Shown here: positions 25,144 through 34,291 of the stretch, one piece after another
How positions within the stretch are numbered: position 1 is the first letter of the stretch
How the letters are laid out: every line of letters begins with the position of its first letter
DNA from: an uncultured Thalassolituus sp.
GTDB lineage: Bacteria; Pseudomonadota; Gammaproteobacteria; Pseudomonadales; Oceanobacteraceae
NCBI RefSeq assembly: GCF_950066645.1
Contig: NZ_CATMFB010000001.1
Coordinates: 248,001-312,000 of the forward strand
DNA: 64,000 bases
Direction: 5' to 3'
Made by a program: the position numbers and the translations under genes
Notes under the pieces: model-generated
Database searches by the model: none
What the model was told of the DNA's origin: nothing
Seen by the model: the letters and a program-made list of their open reading frames with translations, nothing else

Positions 25144-27258
25144 ATGGCGACGTCCGACACTGCACCAGATCTGACCAGCAGCGAGTTGTATATCAACCGT
25201 GAACTGAGTCATCTGCAGTTTAATATCCGCGTGCTTGCTCAGGCATTGGATGAAACTCATCCATTGCTGGATCGCCTGTTTTTCCTCTGCATTTTCAGTA
25301 AGAATCTCGACGAATTCTATGAAGTCCGGGTGGCGGATTTAGCTCACCAGCTGACATTCGCCCGGGAGCAGGCTGGTATCGATGGCCTGCACCCAGCTCA
25401 GGTACTTAACGAAATCTATGCCCTGTGCAGTATTAACGTTGCCCGTCAGTACGAGATTCTTAACGACACTCTGCTGCCTGCACTGAAGCAGGAAAATATC
25501 CATTTTCTGCGCCGTGCCGAATGGACCGAAGATCAGCGTCAGTGGATACGTGAGTACTTCGACGAAAATGTTCAGCCGCTGGTCAGTCCGATCGGACTGG
25601 ACCCCTCACACCCGTTCCCGCGTCTGGTAAATAAGAGCCTGAACTTTATCGTCGCTCTGGAAGGAAAAGACGCCTTTGGCCGTGAAACCGGCCTCGCGAT
25701 TATTCCTGCTCCGCGTTCTCTGCCCCGGACCGTTCGCCTGCCCGACGAATTGACCGAAGGAGGGGATCACTTTGTCTTCCTGTCGTCGATTATTCACGAA
25801 TATGCCGATGAGCTTTTCCCTGGGATGTCGGTGAAAGGTTGCTATCAGTTCCGGGTGACCCGAAACGCTGACCTGGATATCGATCATGAAGAAACGTCTG
25901 ATCTGGCTTCTGCACTCGAAGATGAACTGCACTCGCGTAACTTCGGTGAAGAGATGCGTCTGGAAGTCGCAGATAATTGCCCGGACGAGCTGATCGCATT
26001 TCTGCTGCGTCAGTTTAATCTGGAAGAAACCGATCTGTATAAAGTAAATGGACCGGTTAACCTTGGACGACTGATTGAAGTCATTGATCAGATTAACCGC
26101 CCGGACCTCCGCTACGCGCCATTTACTCCGGGGCTGCCCAAAAATGTGAACTTTAAGAAGAGCATTTTTGAAAGTATCCGGTCGAAAGACACTCTGTTGT
26201 TACACCCTTATGAGTCTTTTACCCCGGTGGTCGATTTACTGCGGGAAGCGGCAAAAGATCCGGGTGTCCGCGCGATTAAGCAGACGCTTTACCGCACCGG
26301 TGCTAAGTCAGAAATCGTTAATGCACTGGTGGATGCGGCCCGCAACGGTAAAGAAGTGACGGTTGTCATCGAGCTGCGTGCCCGCTTCGATGAAGAAGAA
26401 AACCTCTATCTCGCAAACCGCCTTCAGGAAGCCGGAGCGGTGGTTGTTTACGGCGTGGTGGGTTACAAAACGCACGCAAAAATGATGCTGATCGTACGCA
26501 AAGAAGGCGCGATTTATCGTCGCTATGTGCACCTTGGCACCGGCAACTACCATGCGGGGAATGCGCGCGCTTATACCGATTACAGCTTTATGACCTGTGA
26601 CGACTCCATCTGTGAAGACGTTCATAAGGTATTTCAGCAGTTGACGGGTATGGGTGAAGTCATGCGGGTGAAGAAGCTGTTTCATGCACCTTTTACCCTG
26701 CATAAGCGACTCATTCAGATGATAGATCGGGAACGCGAGGTTGCAGAGGCGGGGCGCCCGGCACTGATCCGGATGAAAGCCAATGGTCTCACAGAGCCCA
26801 AGGTGATCCGCGCACTTTATCGCGCATCGCAGGCGGGCGTTAAAATCGAATTAATCATTCGTGGCATGTGTAGCCTGCGTCCGGGCATTGCGGGTGTGTC
26901 TGAGAATATTGAGGTCCGTTCTATTATCGGGCGCTTTCTTGAGCACACGCGGGTGTTCTATTTCCTGAACGACGGCAAAGACGAGATCTACGCGGCCAGC
27001 GCCGATCTGATGGAGCGGAATCTGCTGCGTCGCGTCGAGACAGCGTTTCCGATTGAGAGTAATAAACTCAAAGAGCGGATGAAAGAAGAGCTGGAAATCT
27101 GCATGAAGGACAACACCCAGGCCTGGATTCTTCAGTCAGATGGCAGCTATGTCCGTCAGCAGCCGGCCGAAGGTGAAGAACCGCTGTCTGCTCAGAACTG
27201 GCTTCTGGACCGGCTTGCCGCCAGCAGCGGCGCTGCCACAGCGCCGCCTGCCAGTTGA
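25144..27258 (+). CDS. ppk: Polyphosphate kinase 1
   Basis: Makes inorganic polyphosphate from ATP. Seen: N-terminal SELYINRELSHLQFNIRVLAQA, HPFPRLVNKSLNF, LLLHPYESFTPVVDLLREAA, IKQTLYRTGA, and the region of the phosphohistidine VHLGTGNYHAGNARAYTD. 704 aa from ATG 25144, preferred over 25105 because AGGAG lies 6 bases upstream. Downstream of hemB with a short gap; its stop directly abuts the ppx stop on the other strand. Confidence 0.96.
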   Translation: MATSDTAPDLTSSELYINRELSHLQFNIRVLAQALDETHPLLDRLFFLCIFSKNLDEFYEVRVADLAHQLTFAREQAGIDGLHPAQVLNEIYALCSINVARQYEILNDTLLPALKQENIHFLRRAEWTEDQRQWIREYFDENVQPLVSPIGLDPSHPFPRLVNKSLNFIVALEGKDAFGRETGLAIIPAPRSLPRTVRLPDELTEGGDHFVFLSSIIHEYADELFPGMSVKGCYQFRVTRNADLDIDHEETSDLASALEDELHSRNFGEEMRLEVADNCPDELIAFLLRQFNLEETDLYKVNGPVNLGRLIEVIDQINRPDLRYAPFTPGLPKNVNFKKSIFESIRSKDTLLLHPYESFTPVVDLLREAAKDPGVRAIKQTLYRTGAKSEIVNALVDAARNGKEVTVVIELRARFDEEENLYLANRLQEAGAVVVYGVVGYKTHAKMMLIVRKEGAIYRRYVHLGTGNYHAGNARAYTDYSFMTCDDSICEDVHKVFQQLTGMGEVMRVKKLFHAPFTLHKRLIQMIDREREVAEAGRPALIRMKANGLTEPKVIRALYRASQAGVKIELIIRGMCSLRPGIAGVSENIEVRSIIGRFLEHTRVFYFLNDGKDEIYAASADLMERNLLRRVETAFPIESNKLKERMKEELEICMKDNTQAWILQSDGSYVRQQPAEGEEPLSAQNWLLDRLAASSGAATAPPAS

Positions 27259-28767
27259 TCAGCTGAGCGCAACTTCCAGCCCTGCCTGTTTCTGCAGGGC
27301 TATTTCTTCTTCCAGATCTCGTGCGGTCAGCGAGTGATTATCCAGCCAACCTTCTGGCATCCGGATCGACAGGTTATCTCCCTCCACAGACAGAGAGGGG
27401 ACCGGCACGTCATACGCTTCGCGACTGTGATTGAGGACAACGGCTAACCGCAGAATCCTGATTAACCAGAGGGCCTGAGTCTGTTGGCGTTTAGGCAACA
27501 TCTGTAATTCTTCAGGGTGAATTTTACGTCTGTGATTGCGCACAAGAATGGCCAGCAGCAATTGCCCCTGTCGGGTAAAACCGAGCATGTCTGAGTGCTG
27601 TAGCAGATACGCGCCGTGTTTGTGAAAGCCACTGTGCGCGATGCTTAAGCCGATTTCGTGGACGCCGGCGGCCCAGCCGAGCCAGGCCTGAGCGTCTTTC
27701 GGCAGTGAAATATCCTTACGGATCTGGCGCAACAGTTCCTGTGCCGTCAGTTCTACCCGTTCAGCCTGTTGGGCATCCACATAAAAGCGCTCTTTCATCG
27801 ACTGAATGGTACGCCCCCGGACATCTTCGTGATCGGAACGGCCAACCAGATCCCACAGTGCCCCTTCACGCAGCGCACCGTCGGAATAGCGCATGTGAGA
27901 GAGTTTAAAGGTGCGGAACACCGCCGCGAGAATCGCCAGGCCACCGATAAATACCTGACGGCGGTCGGGTTTGACGCCCGAGATGGTCAGTTCAGTGGTT
28001 TTATTAAAACTCAGGCAGTGATCAATTACCTTAGCGAGGCCGTCTTCGGTGATCCCTTCGTCGCCCCATTGATTGGCAATGATGGCCTGCTCAACGGCCC
28101 GGATAGTGCCTGAAGAACCAATTTCGCTTTCCCAGCCGATGCTGCGGTACTGCGCACGGATATTCAGCAATTCCTGTTCGGCGGCGGCAACCGCGTCTTT
28201 GAAATGCTTACGGTTGATTTCGCCATCCGGAAAAAAGCGGCGGGTAAACGAAACACAGCCCATGTGCAGGCTTTCCAGAGCCCGGGTTTCGAAACGTTCG
28301 CCAATGATAAATTCGGTGCTGCCCCCGCCGATATCGACCACCAGACGGCGGCCACCGTCATCGGCCTGGGTGTGGGCTACCCCAAGATAAATCAAACGGG
28401 CTTCTTCCCGGCCGGAGATTACCTCTACCGGATACCCCAGAACCTCTTCTGCCCGGTCAATAAATTCGCGCCGGTTACGGGCGGCTCGCAGAGCATTGGT
28501 TGCGAATACGACGACCCGCGATGGGTCCATATTCTGTAGTCTTTGTCCGAATTCGCTCAGGCAGGAGATGCCGCGCTGGATCGCTTCTTCGGAAAGATTG
28601 CCATTTTTGTCCAGTCCAGCGGCCAGCTGAACTTTCTGTCCGCGGCGTTCCAGGGTCCGTAATTCTCCCTGAAACTCTTCTGCCACCATCATATGGAAGC
28701 TGTTTGATCCCAGATCGACTGCTGCGAGACGCTGTGTTTCAGCGGAAATTCCCGGAGTATTGCTCAT
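27259..28767 (-). CDS. ppx: Exopolyphosphatase
   Basis: Degrades polyphosphate (and may hydrolyse pppGpp). Seen: LAAVDLGSNSFHMMVAEE (actin-like phosphate loop 1), ISGREEARLIYLGVA, VVDIGGGSTEFIIGE, GSSGTIRAVEQ, then an HD-like C-terminal half with WAAGVHEIGLSIAHSGFHKHGAYLL. ATG 28767 gives 502 aa; the upstream extension of the frame is not needed. Convergent with ppk with no bases between the stops. The genes for making and breaking polyphosphate therefore face each other. Confidence 0.95.
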   Translation of the reverse strand: MSNTPGISAETQRLAAVDLGSNSFHMMVAEEFQGELRTLERRGQKVQLAAGLDKNGNLSEEAIQRGISCLSEFGQRLQNMDPSRVVVFATNALRAARNRREFIDRAEEVLGYPVEVISGREEARLIYLGVAHTQADDGGRRLVVDIGGGSTEFIIGERFETRALESLHMGCVSFTRRFFPDGEINRKHFKDAVAAAEQELLNIRAQYRSIGWESEIGSSGTIRAVEQAIIANQWGDEGITEDGLAKVIDHCLSFNKTTELTISGVKPDRRQVFIGGLAILAAVFRTFKLSHMRYSDGALREGALWDLVGRSDHEDVRGRTIQSMKERFYVDAQQAERVELTAQELLRQIRKDISLPKDAQAWLGWAAGVHEIGLSIAHSGFHKHGAYLLQHSDMLGFTRQGQLLLAILVRNHRRKIHPEELQMLPKRQQTQALWLIRILRLAVVLNHSREAYDVPVPSLSVEGDNLSIRMPEGWLDNHSLTARDLEEEIALQKQAGLEVALS

Positions 28768-28848
28768 GTCCTTGAAATCCAAACCTTTTAGCCCGATATA
28801 GTAGAAATATGCAATGCCGGTTAGGTATGTGTCCAGCGGATAATCCAA

Positions 28849-28876
28849 TTGATTCCCGGGCGCGGCGGCGTACAAT
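28849..28876 (+). promoter_or_regulatory. Putative sigma-70 promoter of trxA
   Basis: TTGATT (28849-28854), 16-base spacer, TACAAT (28871-28876), 40 bases before the trxA start. The spacer is very GC-rich, which may make the promoter supercoiling-sensitive. Confidence 0.6.
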
Positions 28877-28916
28877 AACCCGGCTTTCTACGATATCCGT
28901 CCTACAGGGGAAACAC

Positions 28917-29243
28917 ATGAGCGACAACATTCTGACCGTAACTGACGATTCTTTTGACACCGACGTACTTGGCTCTGACGTGCCAGTGCTGGTGGATTTC
29001 TGGGCAGAGTGGTGTGGCCCATGCAAAATGATCGCTCCGGTTCTGGAAGAGATCGCTGACGACTACGCTGGCAAGCTGAAGATCGCCAAGCTGAACATCG
29101 ACCAGAACGAAGCTACTGCGCCTAAGTTCGGTATCCGCAGCATTCCAACGCTGATTCTGTTCAAGAACGGCAATGCTGAAGCCACCAAGATCGGTGCAAT
29201 GAGCAAATCTGAGCTGTCTGCTTTCATCGAACAGGCACTCTGA
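28917..29243 (+). CDS. trxA: Thioredoxin 1
   Basis: 108 aa with the active site WCGPCK in [20 protein letters not shown], the cis-proline region [14 protein letters not shown] and the usual C-terminus. General disulfide reductant of the cytoplasm. AGGGGAA precedes the ATG. Divergent from ppx and followed by rho, the same order as in Pseudomonas. Confidence 0.97.
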   Translation: MSDNILTVTDDSFDTDVLGSDVPVLVDFWAEWCGPCKMIAPVLEEIADDYAGKLKIAKLNIDQNEATAPKFGIRSIPTLILFKNGNAEATKIGAMSKSELSAFIEQAL

Positions 29244-29264
29244 TTACCCGGTATCCGGGAAAAT

Positions 29265-29297
29265 CGCTGCAAATGGGACGAAATGTCCCTTGCAGCG
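29265..29297 (+). other. Long two-part hairpin in the trxA-rho intergenic region
   Basis: CGCTGCAA (29265-29272) pairs with TTGCAGCG (29290-29297); inside, GGGAC (29275-29279) pairs with GTCCC (29285-29289). A smaller CCCGG-TAT-CCGGG hairpin is just upstream. There is no T-run, so it is not a typical intrinsic terminator. It may shape the 3' end of trxA mRNA or belong to the rho leader, where autoregulation by Rho takes place in other bacteria. Confidence 0.55.
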
Positions 29298-29462
29298 CTG
29301 GACATACCCCCACGATCTGTCTATATTTAAATCCGCACCGCTGATTTGCAGGCTTTGCCCTGAGTTAATCCTTCAATGATGCCCCGCCTGGCTTATCTGC
29401 CACGGTTTCTGTGTTGTCTCACATCCTGAACCAAATTCAAATAACATAACCGACCTGCACAT

Positions 29463-30725
29463 ATGAATCTTTCAGACCTGAAACTTAAATCTGTTCCCGA
29501 GCTTCTGGCTGTCGCCAGCGAAATGAACCTTGAGAACGTCAGCCGTACCCGTAAACAGGACATCATCTTCGCAATTCTGAAACATCACGCGAAGAGTGGT
29601 GAAGACATTTACGGTGATGGTGTACTGGAGATTCTGCAGGACGGCTTCGGCTTTCTCCGTAGTGCGAACAGCTCCTACCTGGCAGGCCCTGATGATATTT
29701 ACGTATCACCCAGCCAGATCCGTCGTTTTAACCTGCGTAAGGGTGACAAGATCTCCGGTAAGATCCGCCCGCCAAAGGACAACGAACGTTACTTCGCGCT
29801 GCTGAAAGTAAACGAAATTAACGACGACAAGCCTGAGAACGCTAAAAACAAGGTTCTGTTCGAGAACCTGACCCCTCTCTTTCCGACCGAGCGTCTGGTA
29901 CTTGAAGTGGGTAACGGCTCAACCGAAGACCTCTCTTCCCGTGTACTTGATCTGGTTGCGCCAATTGGTAAAGGTCAGCGTGGTCTGATCGTTGCACCGC
30001 CGAAGGCCGGTAAGACCATGCTGCTGCAGACGACTGCTCAGGCCATTACCCGCAACAACCCTGAGTGTGAAGTCATCGTTCTGCTGATTGACGAACGTCC
30101 GGAAGAAGTGACCGAAATGAAGCGCTCTGTGCGTGGTGAAGTGGTTGCGTCGACCTTTGACGAGCCGCCAGCGCGTCACGTTCAGGTTGCTGAAATGGTG
30201 ATCGAAAAAGCGAAGCGTCTGGTTGAGCACAAGCGTGACGTAGTGATTCTGCTGGACTCGATTACCCGTCTGGCGCGGGCATACAACACCGTTATTCCTT
30301 CCTCCGGTAAAGTACTGACCGGTGGTGTTGATGCTAACGCACTGGAAAAACCAAAGCGTTTCTTTGGTGCTGCGCGTAATGTAGAAGAAGGTGGCTCACT
30401 GACCATTATCGCGACTGCGCTGGTAGATACTGGTTCGAAAATGGACGAAGTAATCTACGAAGAATTTAAAGGTACGGGTAACCAGGAACTGCACCTCGAC
30501 CGCAAAATTGCAGAGAAGCGCATTTACCCGGCGATCAATATCCGTCGTTCAGGTACCCGTCGTGAAGATATGCTGTTCAATGAAGCAGATCTTCAGCGTC
30601 TGTGGATTCTGCGTCGCCTGCTGGCTGAGATGGAAGATGTTCCTGGCATCGAATTCCTGCTGGATAAGCTGCGCCAGACCAAGACCAATGATGAGTTCTT
30701 CGACTCGATGCGCGGCGGTAAGTAA
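29463..30725 (+). CDS. rho: Transcription termination factor Rho
   Basis: Hexameric RNA helicase. Seen: N-terminal [20 protein letters not shown], cold-shock-like RNA-binding domain [15 protein letters not shown], Walker [27 protein letters not shown], Walker [18 protein letters not shown], and [12 protein letters not shown] with the secondary RNA site. 420 aa. The 219-bp region upstream holds hairpins but no gene. Confidence 0.98.
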   Translation: MNLSDLKLKSVPELLAVASEMNLENVSRTRKQDIIFAILKHHAKSGEDIYGDGVLEILQDGFGFLRSANSSYLAGPDDIYVSPSQIRRFNLRKGDKISGKIRPPKDNERYFALLKVNEINDDKPENAKNKVLFENLTPLFPTERLVLEVGNGSTEDLSSRVLDLVAPIGKGQRGLIVAPPKAGKTMLLQTTAQAITRNNPECEVIVLLIDERPEEVTEMKRSVRGEVVASTFDEPPARHVQVAEMVIEKAKRLVEHKRDVVILLDSITRLARAYNTVIPSSGKVLTGGVDANALEKPKRFFGAARNVEEGGSLTIIATALVDTGSKMDEVIYEEFKGTGNQELHLDRKIAEKRIYPAINIRRSGTRREDMLFNEADLQRLWILRRLLAEMEDVPGIEFLLDKLRQTKTNDEFFDSMRGGK

Positions 30726-30747
30726 GCTTACCGACGCACACACAGAA

Positions 30748-30773
30748 ACGCCCGGCACTGCCGGGCGTTTTTG
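30748..30773 (+). terminator. Rho-independent terminator after rho
   Basis: ACGCCCGGC (30748-30756), loop ACT, GCCGGGCGT (30760-30768), then T5. It ends rho and, with AAAAC on the other side, may also work for the minus-strand gene that ends at 30798. Confidence 0.92.
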
Positions 30774-30797
30774 TTTCTGCTGCTTGCCCGGGCTGTG

Positions 30798-33497
30798 TTA
30801 CTGATATTTCTGCTCGATGGTTTCTATTACTTCGTTGCTGATGCGCAGGCTTTCCAGCAGATCGAGAAGGTTGTAATCAAGATTCACATTCAGGTGGGTT
30901 GCCTGACCGCCGAAGAAATCGGGGTTTTTTCCCTGAAACTGCAACGACAGATTAAGCTGCCCGTCGGGCTGATACTGCACGCCAGACTGGAGCTGGTCGT
31001 ACTCAAAATTCTGCAGCAGTTTCATCGCCATGCCGACGCTCTGGTCGCTCTGCGCGAGTGCATCGGCACTGTCGCCCTGGTAGCGGATAACGCCTCCGGG
31101 GTCGCGCGCAAACAGATTCCCGCCGGGCACCATAGGCCCCTCTTTGGTCAGAACCACAGGCAACATTCCGTCGAGCAGGCCAGTGGCTTTGACCCCGGCG
31201 CTTTCTTCAATGGCGGCTATCTGACTCAGTTGAAGATGGTCGAGGCGGACGCCAAAGGCGTTTACCTCTTTGCGGCTGTCATAGCGGATAAGCGGGGTAT
31301 ACACCCGGCCGCCGAGCAGGTCGGTGTGCATTTCGTGGACTGACAGATCAAAATAACTGAAATCTGCAGGTATCCGTGTCTGGCTGCGGGCCAGAATATT
31401 GGTGAGCGGAATACCGCTGTCGAGCTTACTGCCAGACACCTGCGCATCAAGCAGATAATCGCCCTGTGCAGGGCGGCGCAGAGCGATCATGGCATTCCAG
31501 TCTTCCAGCGTAATGGTGTTGTCGTAAATTGCGCTGACTCCGTCCGCCCGTAGCATCAGGTCTGGCGTCAGTGTCCATTCCTCACCTTCAGCATACCAGT
31601 CAATCCATCCCTGTCCGGACAGATGACCACTGAGCAGCTGGACGCTGGTCAGCGAGGCCATTCGGAGCAGCCCAAGTGCCTGCCAGTCGAGGCGGGCATC
31701 CGTCAGGTGCCATTGCAGGCTGCCTTTGCTGGTCTGCAGGTCGTGTTCGAAGCGGGTACGCAGGCGGATTTCCTGATTGGCAGCCGTCAGGCCAAGTGAG
31801 GCGCTGATGCGCTGGCGCAGGTCATCATAAGTAATTGCCAGAGGCCCCGAGAGCTGCACATCAGGGACGGGCCATAACCCCCATTGTGAATCCCGTAAAG
31901 CGAGTTCAAGACTGCAGTTGCCGAGCAGGGTGTCAGTTGGACTCGCCAGGCTGATCGTACCCGGGTCACATTCCGCTTTACTGCGGGCAAAACCGAGATT
32001 GATGTCTTTTGCCATGACATTAAAGGGGGCGAGATTAATGACCAGAGGCGCGGCCGTGACACTGCGGTCATCACCGATATCCCCCTGAATGTTAAGGCCA
32101 GCGAGCAGAGTGCCCTGTAACCGGTCAATGCTCCATCCCTGCCAGGGCAGGAAGGTGGCTGTCGTTTCCAGGCCGGTACTGGTCAGTTGCCACAGGCCGT
32201 CCTGAGACAGGGTGCCGGTTAATGTCCCCTGAGAAGAGGCTGTCCAGCCCGGTAAATCGGCAGTCGCGGGTTGCTGGTAGGTCATTTCTACAGGCAGTTC
32301 GATACGACTCTGTCCGTCTGACAGCCAGCTTAGCGAAGGGGTGATCTTCACTGATGACGTGGTTGGCCCCCGCAGCTGAGTACTGATCTGTCCACTGGCG
32401 GTACATTCTGTTATCCGGGCATTGCAGTCGGAGGTGAGCTGCTGCGAAGGCAGTTCGGCCACCCAGCGGGTATCTTCCAGCAGCATGTCCAATGTAGCTG
32501 CCCCGGTGGTCAGGGTTGTCTTCCAGCCAGATTGCTTGTCGCTGTGTTGTGCCGACAGACTGAGCGAGAGCGGCGATAAGGTCATCCCGTCGGCAAGAGT
32601 GGAGGTGGCGCTGGTTAACTCTGCAGTCACCTGCCCGCTGAGATCCTGAGGCCAGAGCGCGTCATCCGGGCTGCTCAGGCGGCCACTCAGAGTCAGCGAC
32701 TGTATCTGCACTGGCTGGTCATTCAACACAGGTAGCGACTGGCGCAGGCGGGCCAGGTCGCTGTTCAGGCGCAGGTCTGCCTGCGTTTCGCCATCTTTCT
32801 GCTGGAGACCACTCCAGAGCTGAGCCAGCAGCGTCTGTCGGTCTGAGAGCATAATCAGCAGGTCTGCCCGGTCGTCTCCACGCTGCAGCTGCGCTTCGAG
32901 TTGTACAGGTTCTGGAATGTGCGGAAGGTGCGCATCTCCGCGCAGCCACCATAACTGTGGCGTGAGTTCAGCATGAATGTTCAGGCTGAGGTCGGGCGTA
33001 TGCAGACTGAAGCTGTCTACGTTGATGTTATTCACGGGCAGGGACATCAGTTGCGCGATCTGAGGCAGTGATACTTCCGTCTCTGTGGTGGCTGGAGAGC
33101 CAGGCGATACCGTCGAGGAGTCAGCAGCGTCATCTGCGCTGATCACTACAGTGACCGAGGCGGCACTCAGTCGCTCAGCTTCGCCCTGCAGAATCCCTGC
33201 TATCTGATAGTCCAGGCGGGCATTGCGTATCTGAATGTTGATGCCGGGCGCCGGCGTGAGATCGAGGGATTCAACTTCCAGGTAGTCGCGTGTGAGATGG
33301 GATATCCGCAGATGACTGCCGGGGGCGACGAAGTAATCGAGTACCGGTGGCAGCCAGCGGTTGAGCAACGGAACAACCGACCAGAAAAGTATGGCCAGGG
33401 TGGCCAGCAGGATTGTCAGGGCAATCAGAATGCCCTGCACCCAGCCCCGGCGCAGCCATCCCTGCTTTGCTGCTGGTGAATCCTCCGGCCTGGTCAT
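30798..33497 (-). CDS. YdbH-like AsmA-family intermembrane lipid transport protein
   Basis: 899 residues: N-terminal membrane helix (GILIALTILLATLAILFWSVVPLL), then a long beta-rich periplasmic part, and a C-terminus GVQYQPDGQLNLSLQFQGKNPD ... HLNVNLDYNLLDLLESLRIS, given here in pieces, that matches the YdbH family end. Known: YdbH is one of three redundant bridge-like proteins (TamB, YhdP, YdbH) that carry phospholipids between membranes, and it works with the small lipoprotein YnbE. No ynbE-like gene follows here. The gene starts 2 bp after the rpiA stop, so it is cotranscribed with rpiA. Confidence 0.72.
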   Translation of the reverse strand: MTRPEDSPAAKQGWLRRGWVQGILIALTILLATLAILFWSVVPLLNRWLPPVLDYFVAPGSHLRISHLTRDYLEVESLDLTPAPGINIQIRNARLDYQIAGILQGEAERLSAASVTVVISADDAADSSTVSPGSPATTETEVSLPQIAQLMSLPVNNINVDSFSLHTPDLSLNIHAELTPQLWWLRGDAHLPHIPEPVQLEAQLQRGDDRADLLIMLSDRQTLLAQLWSGLQQKDGETQADLRLNSDLARLRQSLPVLNDQPVQIQSLTLSGRLSSPDDALWPQDLSGQVTAELTSATSTLADGMTLSPLSLSLSAQHSDKQSGWKTTLTTGAATLDMLLEDTRWVAELPSQQLTSDCNARITECTASGQISTQLRGPTTSSVKITPSLSWLSDGQSRIELPVEMTYQQPATADLPGWTASSQGTLTGTLSQDGLWQLTSTGLETTATFLPWQGWSIDRLQGTLLAGLNIQGDIGDDRSVTAAPLVINLAPFNVMAKDINLGFARSKAECDPGTISLASPTDTLLGNCSLELALRDSQWGLWPVPDVQLSGPLAITYDDLRQRISASLGLTAANQEIRLRTRFEHDLQTSKGSLQWHLTDARLDWQALGLLRMASLTSVQLLSGHLSGQGWIDWYAEGEEWTLTPDLMLRADGVSAIYDNTITLEDWNAMIALRRPAQGDYLLDAQVSGSKLDSGIPLTNILARSQTRIPADFSYFDLSVHEMHTDLLGGRVYTPLIRYDSRKEVNAFGVRLDHLQLSQIAAIEESAGVKATGLLDGMLPVVLTKEGPMVPGGNLFARDPGGVIRYQGDSADALAQSDQSVGMAMKLLQNFEYDQLQSGVQYQPDGQLNLSLQFQGKNPDFFGGQATHLNVNLDYNLLDLLESLRISNEVIETIEQKYQ

Positions 33498-33499
33498 CG

Positions 33500-34171
33500 T
33501 CAGCGGGTCTGGGTTTTGACCCCGTCCTGCGTGCCCAGCAACAGAACATCGGCGCCGCGCAGAGCGAACAGGCCGTTGGTAATGACGCCGGTGATCTGGT
33601 TGATTTCACTTTCCAGAGCCATTGGCGACTGGATTTTCATATTGTGAACGTCGAGGATCTGACCACCATTGTCGGTGATTACGCCCTCGCGCCAGACCGG
33701 ATCTCCACCGAGTTTAACCAGTTCACGTGCTACGTGAGAACGGGCCATCGGGATCACTTCAACCGGCAGCGGGAAGTTGCCCAGCATGGGAACGACTTTG
33801 CTTTCGTCCGCAACACAGATGAATTTGCGCGCCACCGCCGCAACGATTTTCTCACGGGTGAGGGCAGCACCACCGCCTTTGATCATATCCAGCTGATCGT
33901 TAATTTCATCTGCGCCATCAATATAAAACTCGATGCCATCGACGCCATTCAGGTCGTATACCGGAATGCCGTGCCCGCGCAGACGTTCGGCCGAGGCTTC
34001 AGAGCTGGCGACGGCACCGTCGAACAGGTGTTTTATCCCCGCCAGAGCATCGATAAAACAGTTCGCTGTTGAGCCTGTCCCTACCCCGATAATGCTGTCG
34101 TCATCGAGGTGAGGCTTGATGTAATCAACCGCGGCCTGGCCAACGGCTCGTTTCAGTTCATCCTGGTTCAT
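33500..34171 (-). CDS. rpiA: Ribose-5-phosphate isomerase A
   Basis: Interconverts ribose 5-phosphate and ribulose 5-phosphate. Seen: [15 protein letters not shown] phosphate loop, [28 protein letters not shown]-type segment (pieces YIDGADEI and [11 protein letters not shown]) with the catalytic acids, and [11 protein letters not shown]. 223 aa. Divergent from ilvA as in Pseudomonas. Confidence 0.96.
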   Translation of the reverse strand: MNQDELKRAVGQAAVDYIKPHLDDDSIIGVGTGSTANCFIDALAGIKHLFDGAVASSEASAERLRGHGIPVYDLNGVDGIEFYIDGADEINDQLDMIKGGGAALTREKIVAAVARKFICVADESKVVPMLGNFPLPVEVIPMARSHVARELVKLGGDPVWREGVITDNGGQILDVHNMKIQSPMALESEINQITGVITNGLFALRGADVLLLGTQDGVKTQTR

Positions 34172-34291
34172 GGAATCAGTTGTCCGGTAGAAGCTTTCGG
34201 GGAATTATATGCGTTCATGCGCTACAATGCGCGTCCGCCCGGGATTTTTTCATTGACCGGGCACCGTGATTCACCGCTTTGGAACACCGCT

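Noticed and set aside
30771-31343. A 190-codon plus-strand open frame after rho
   Set aside because: It starts within the rho terminator and is antisense to the YdbH-like gene.
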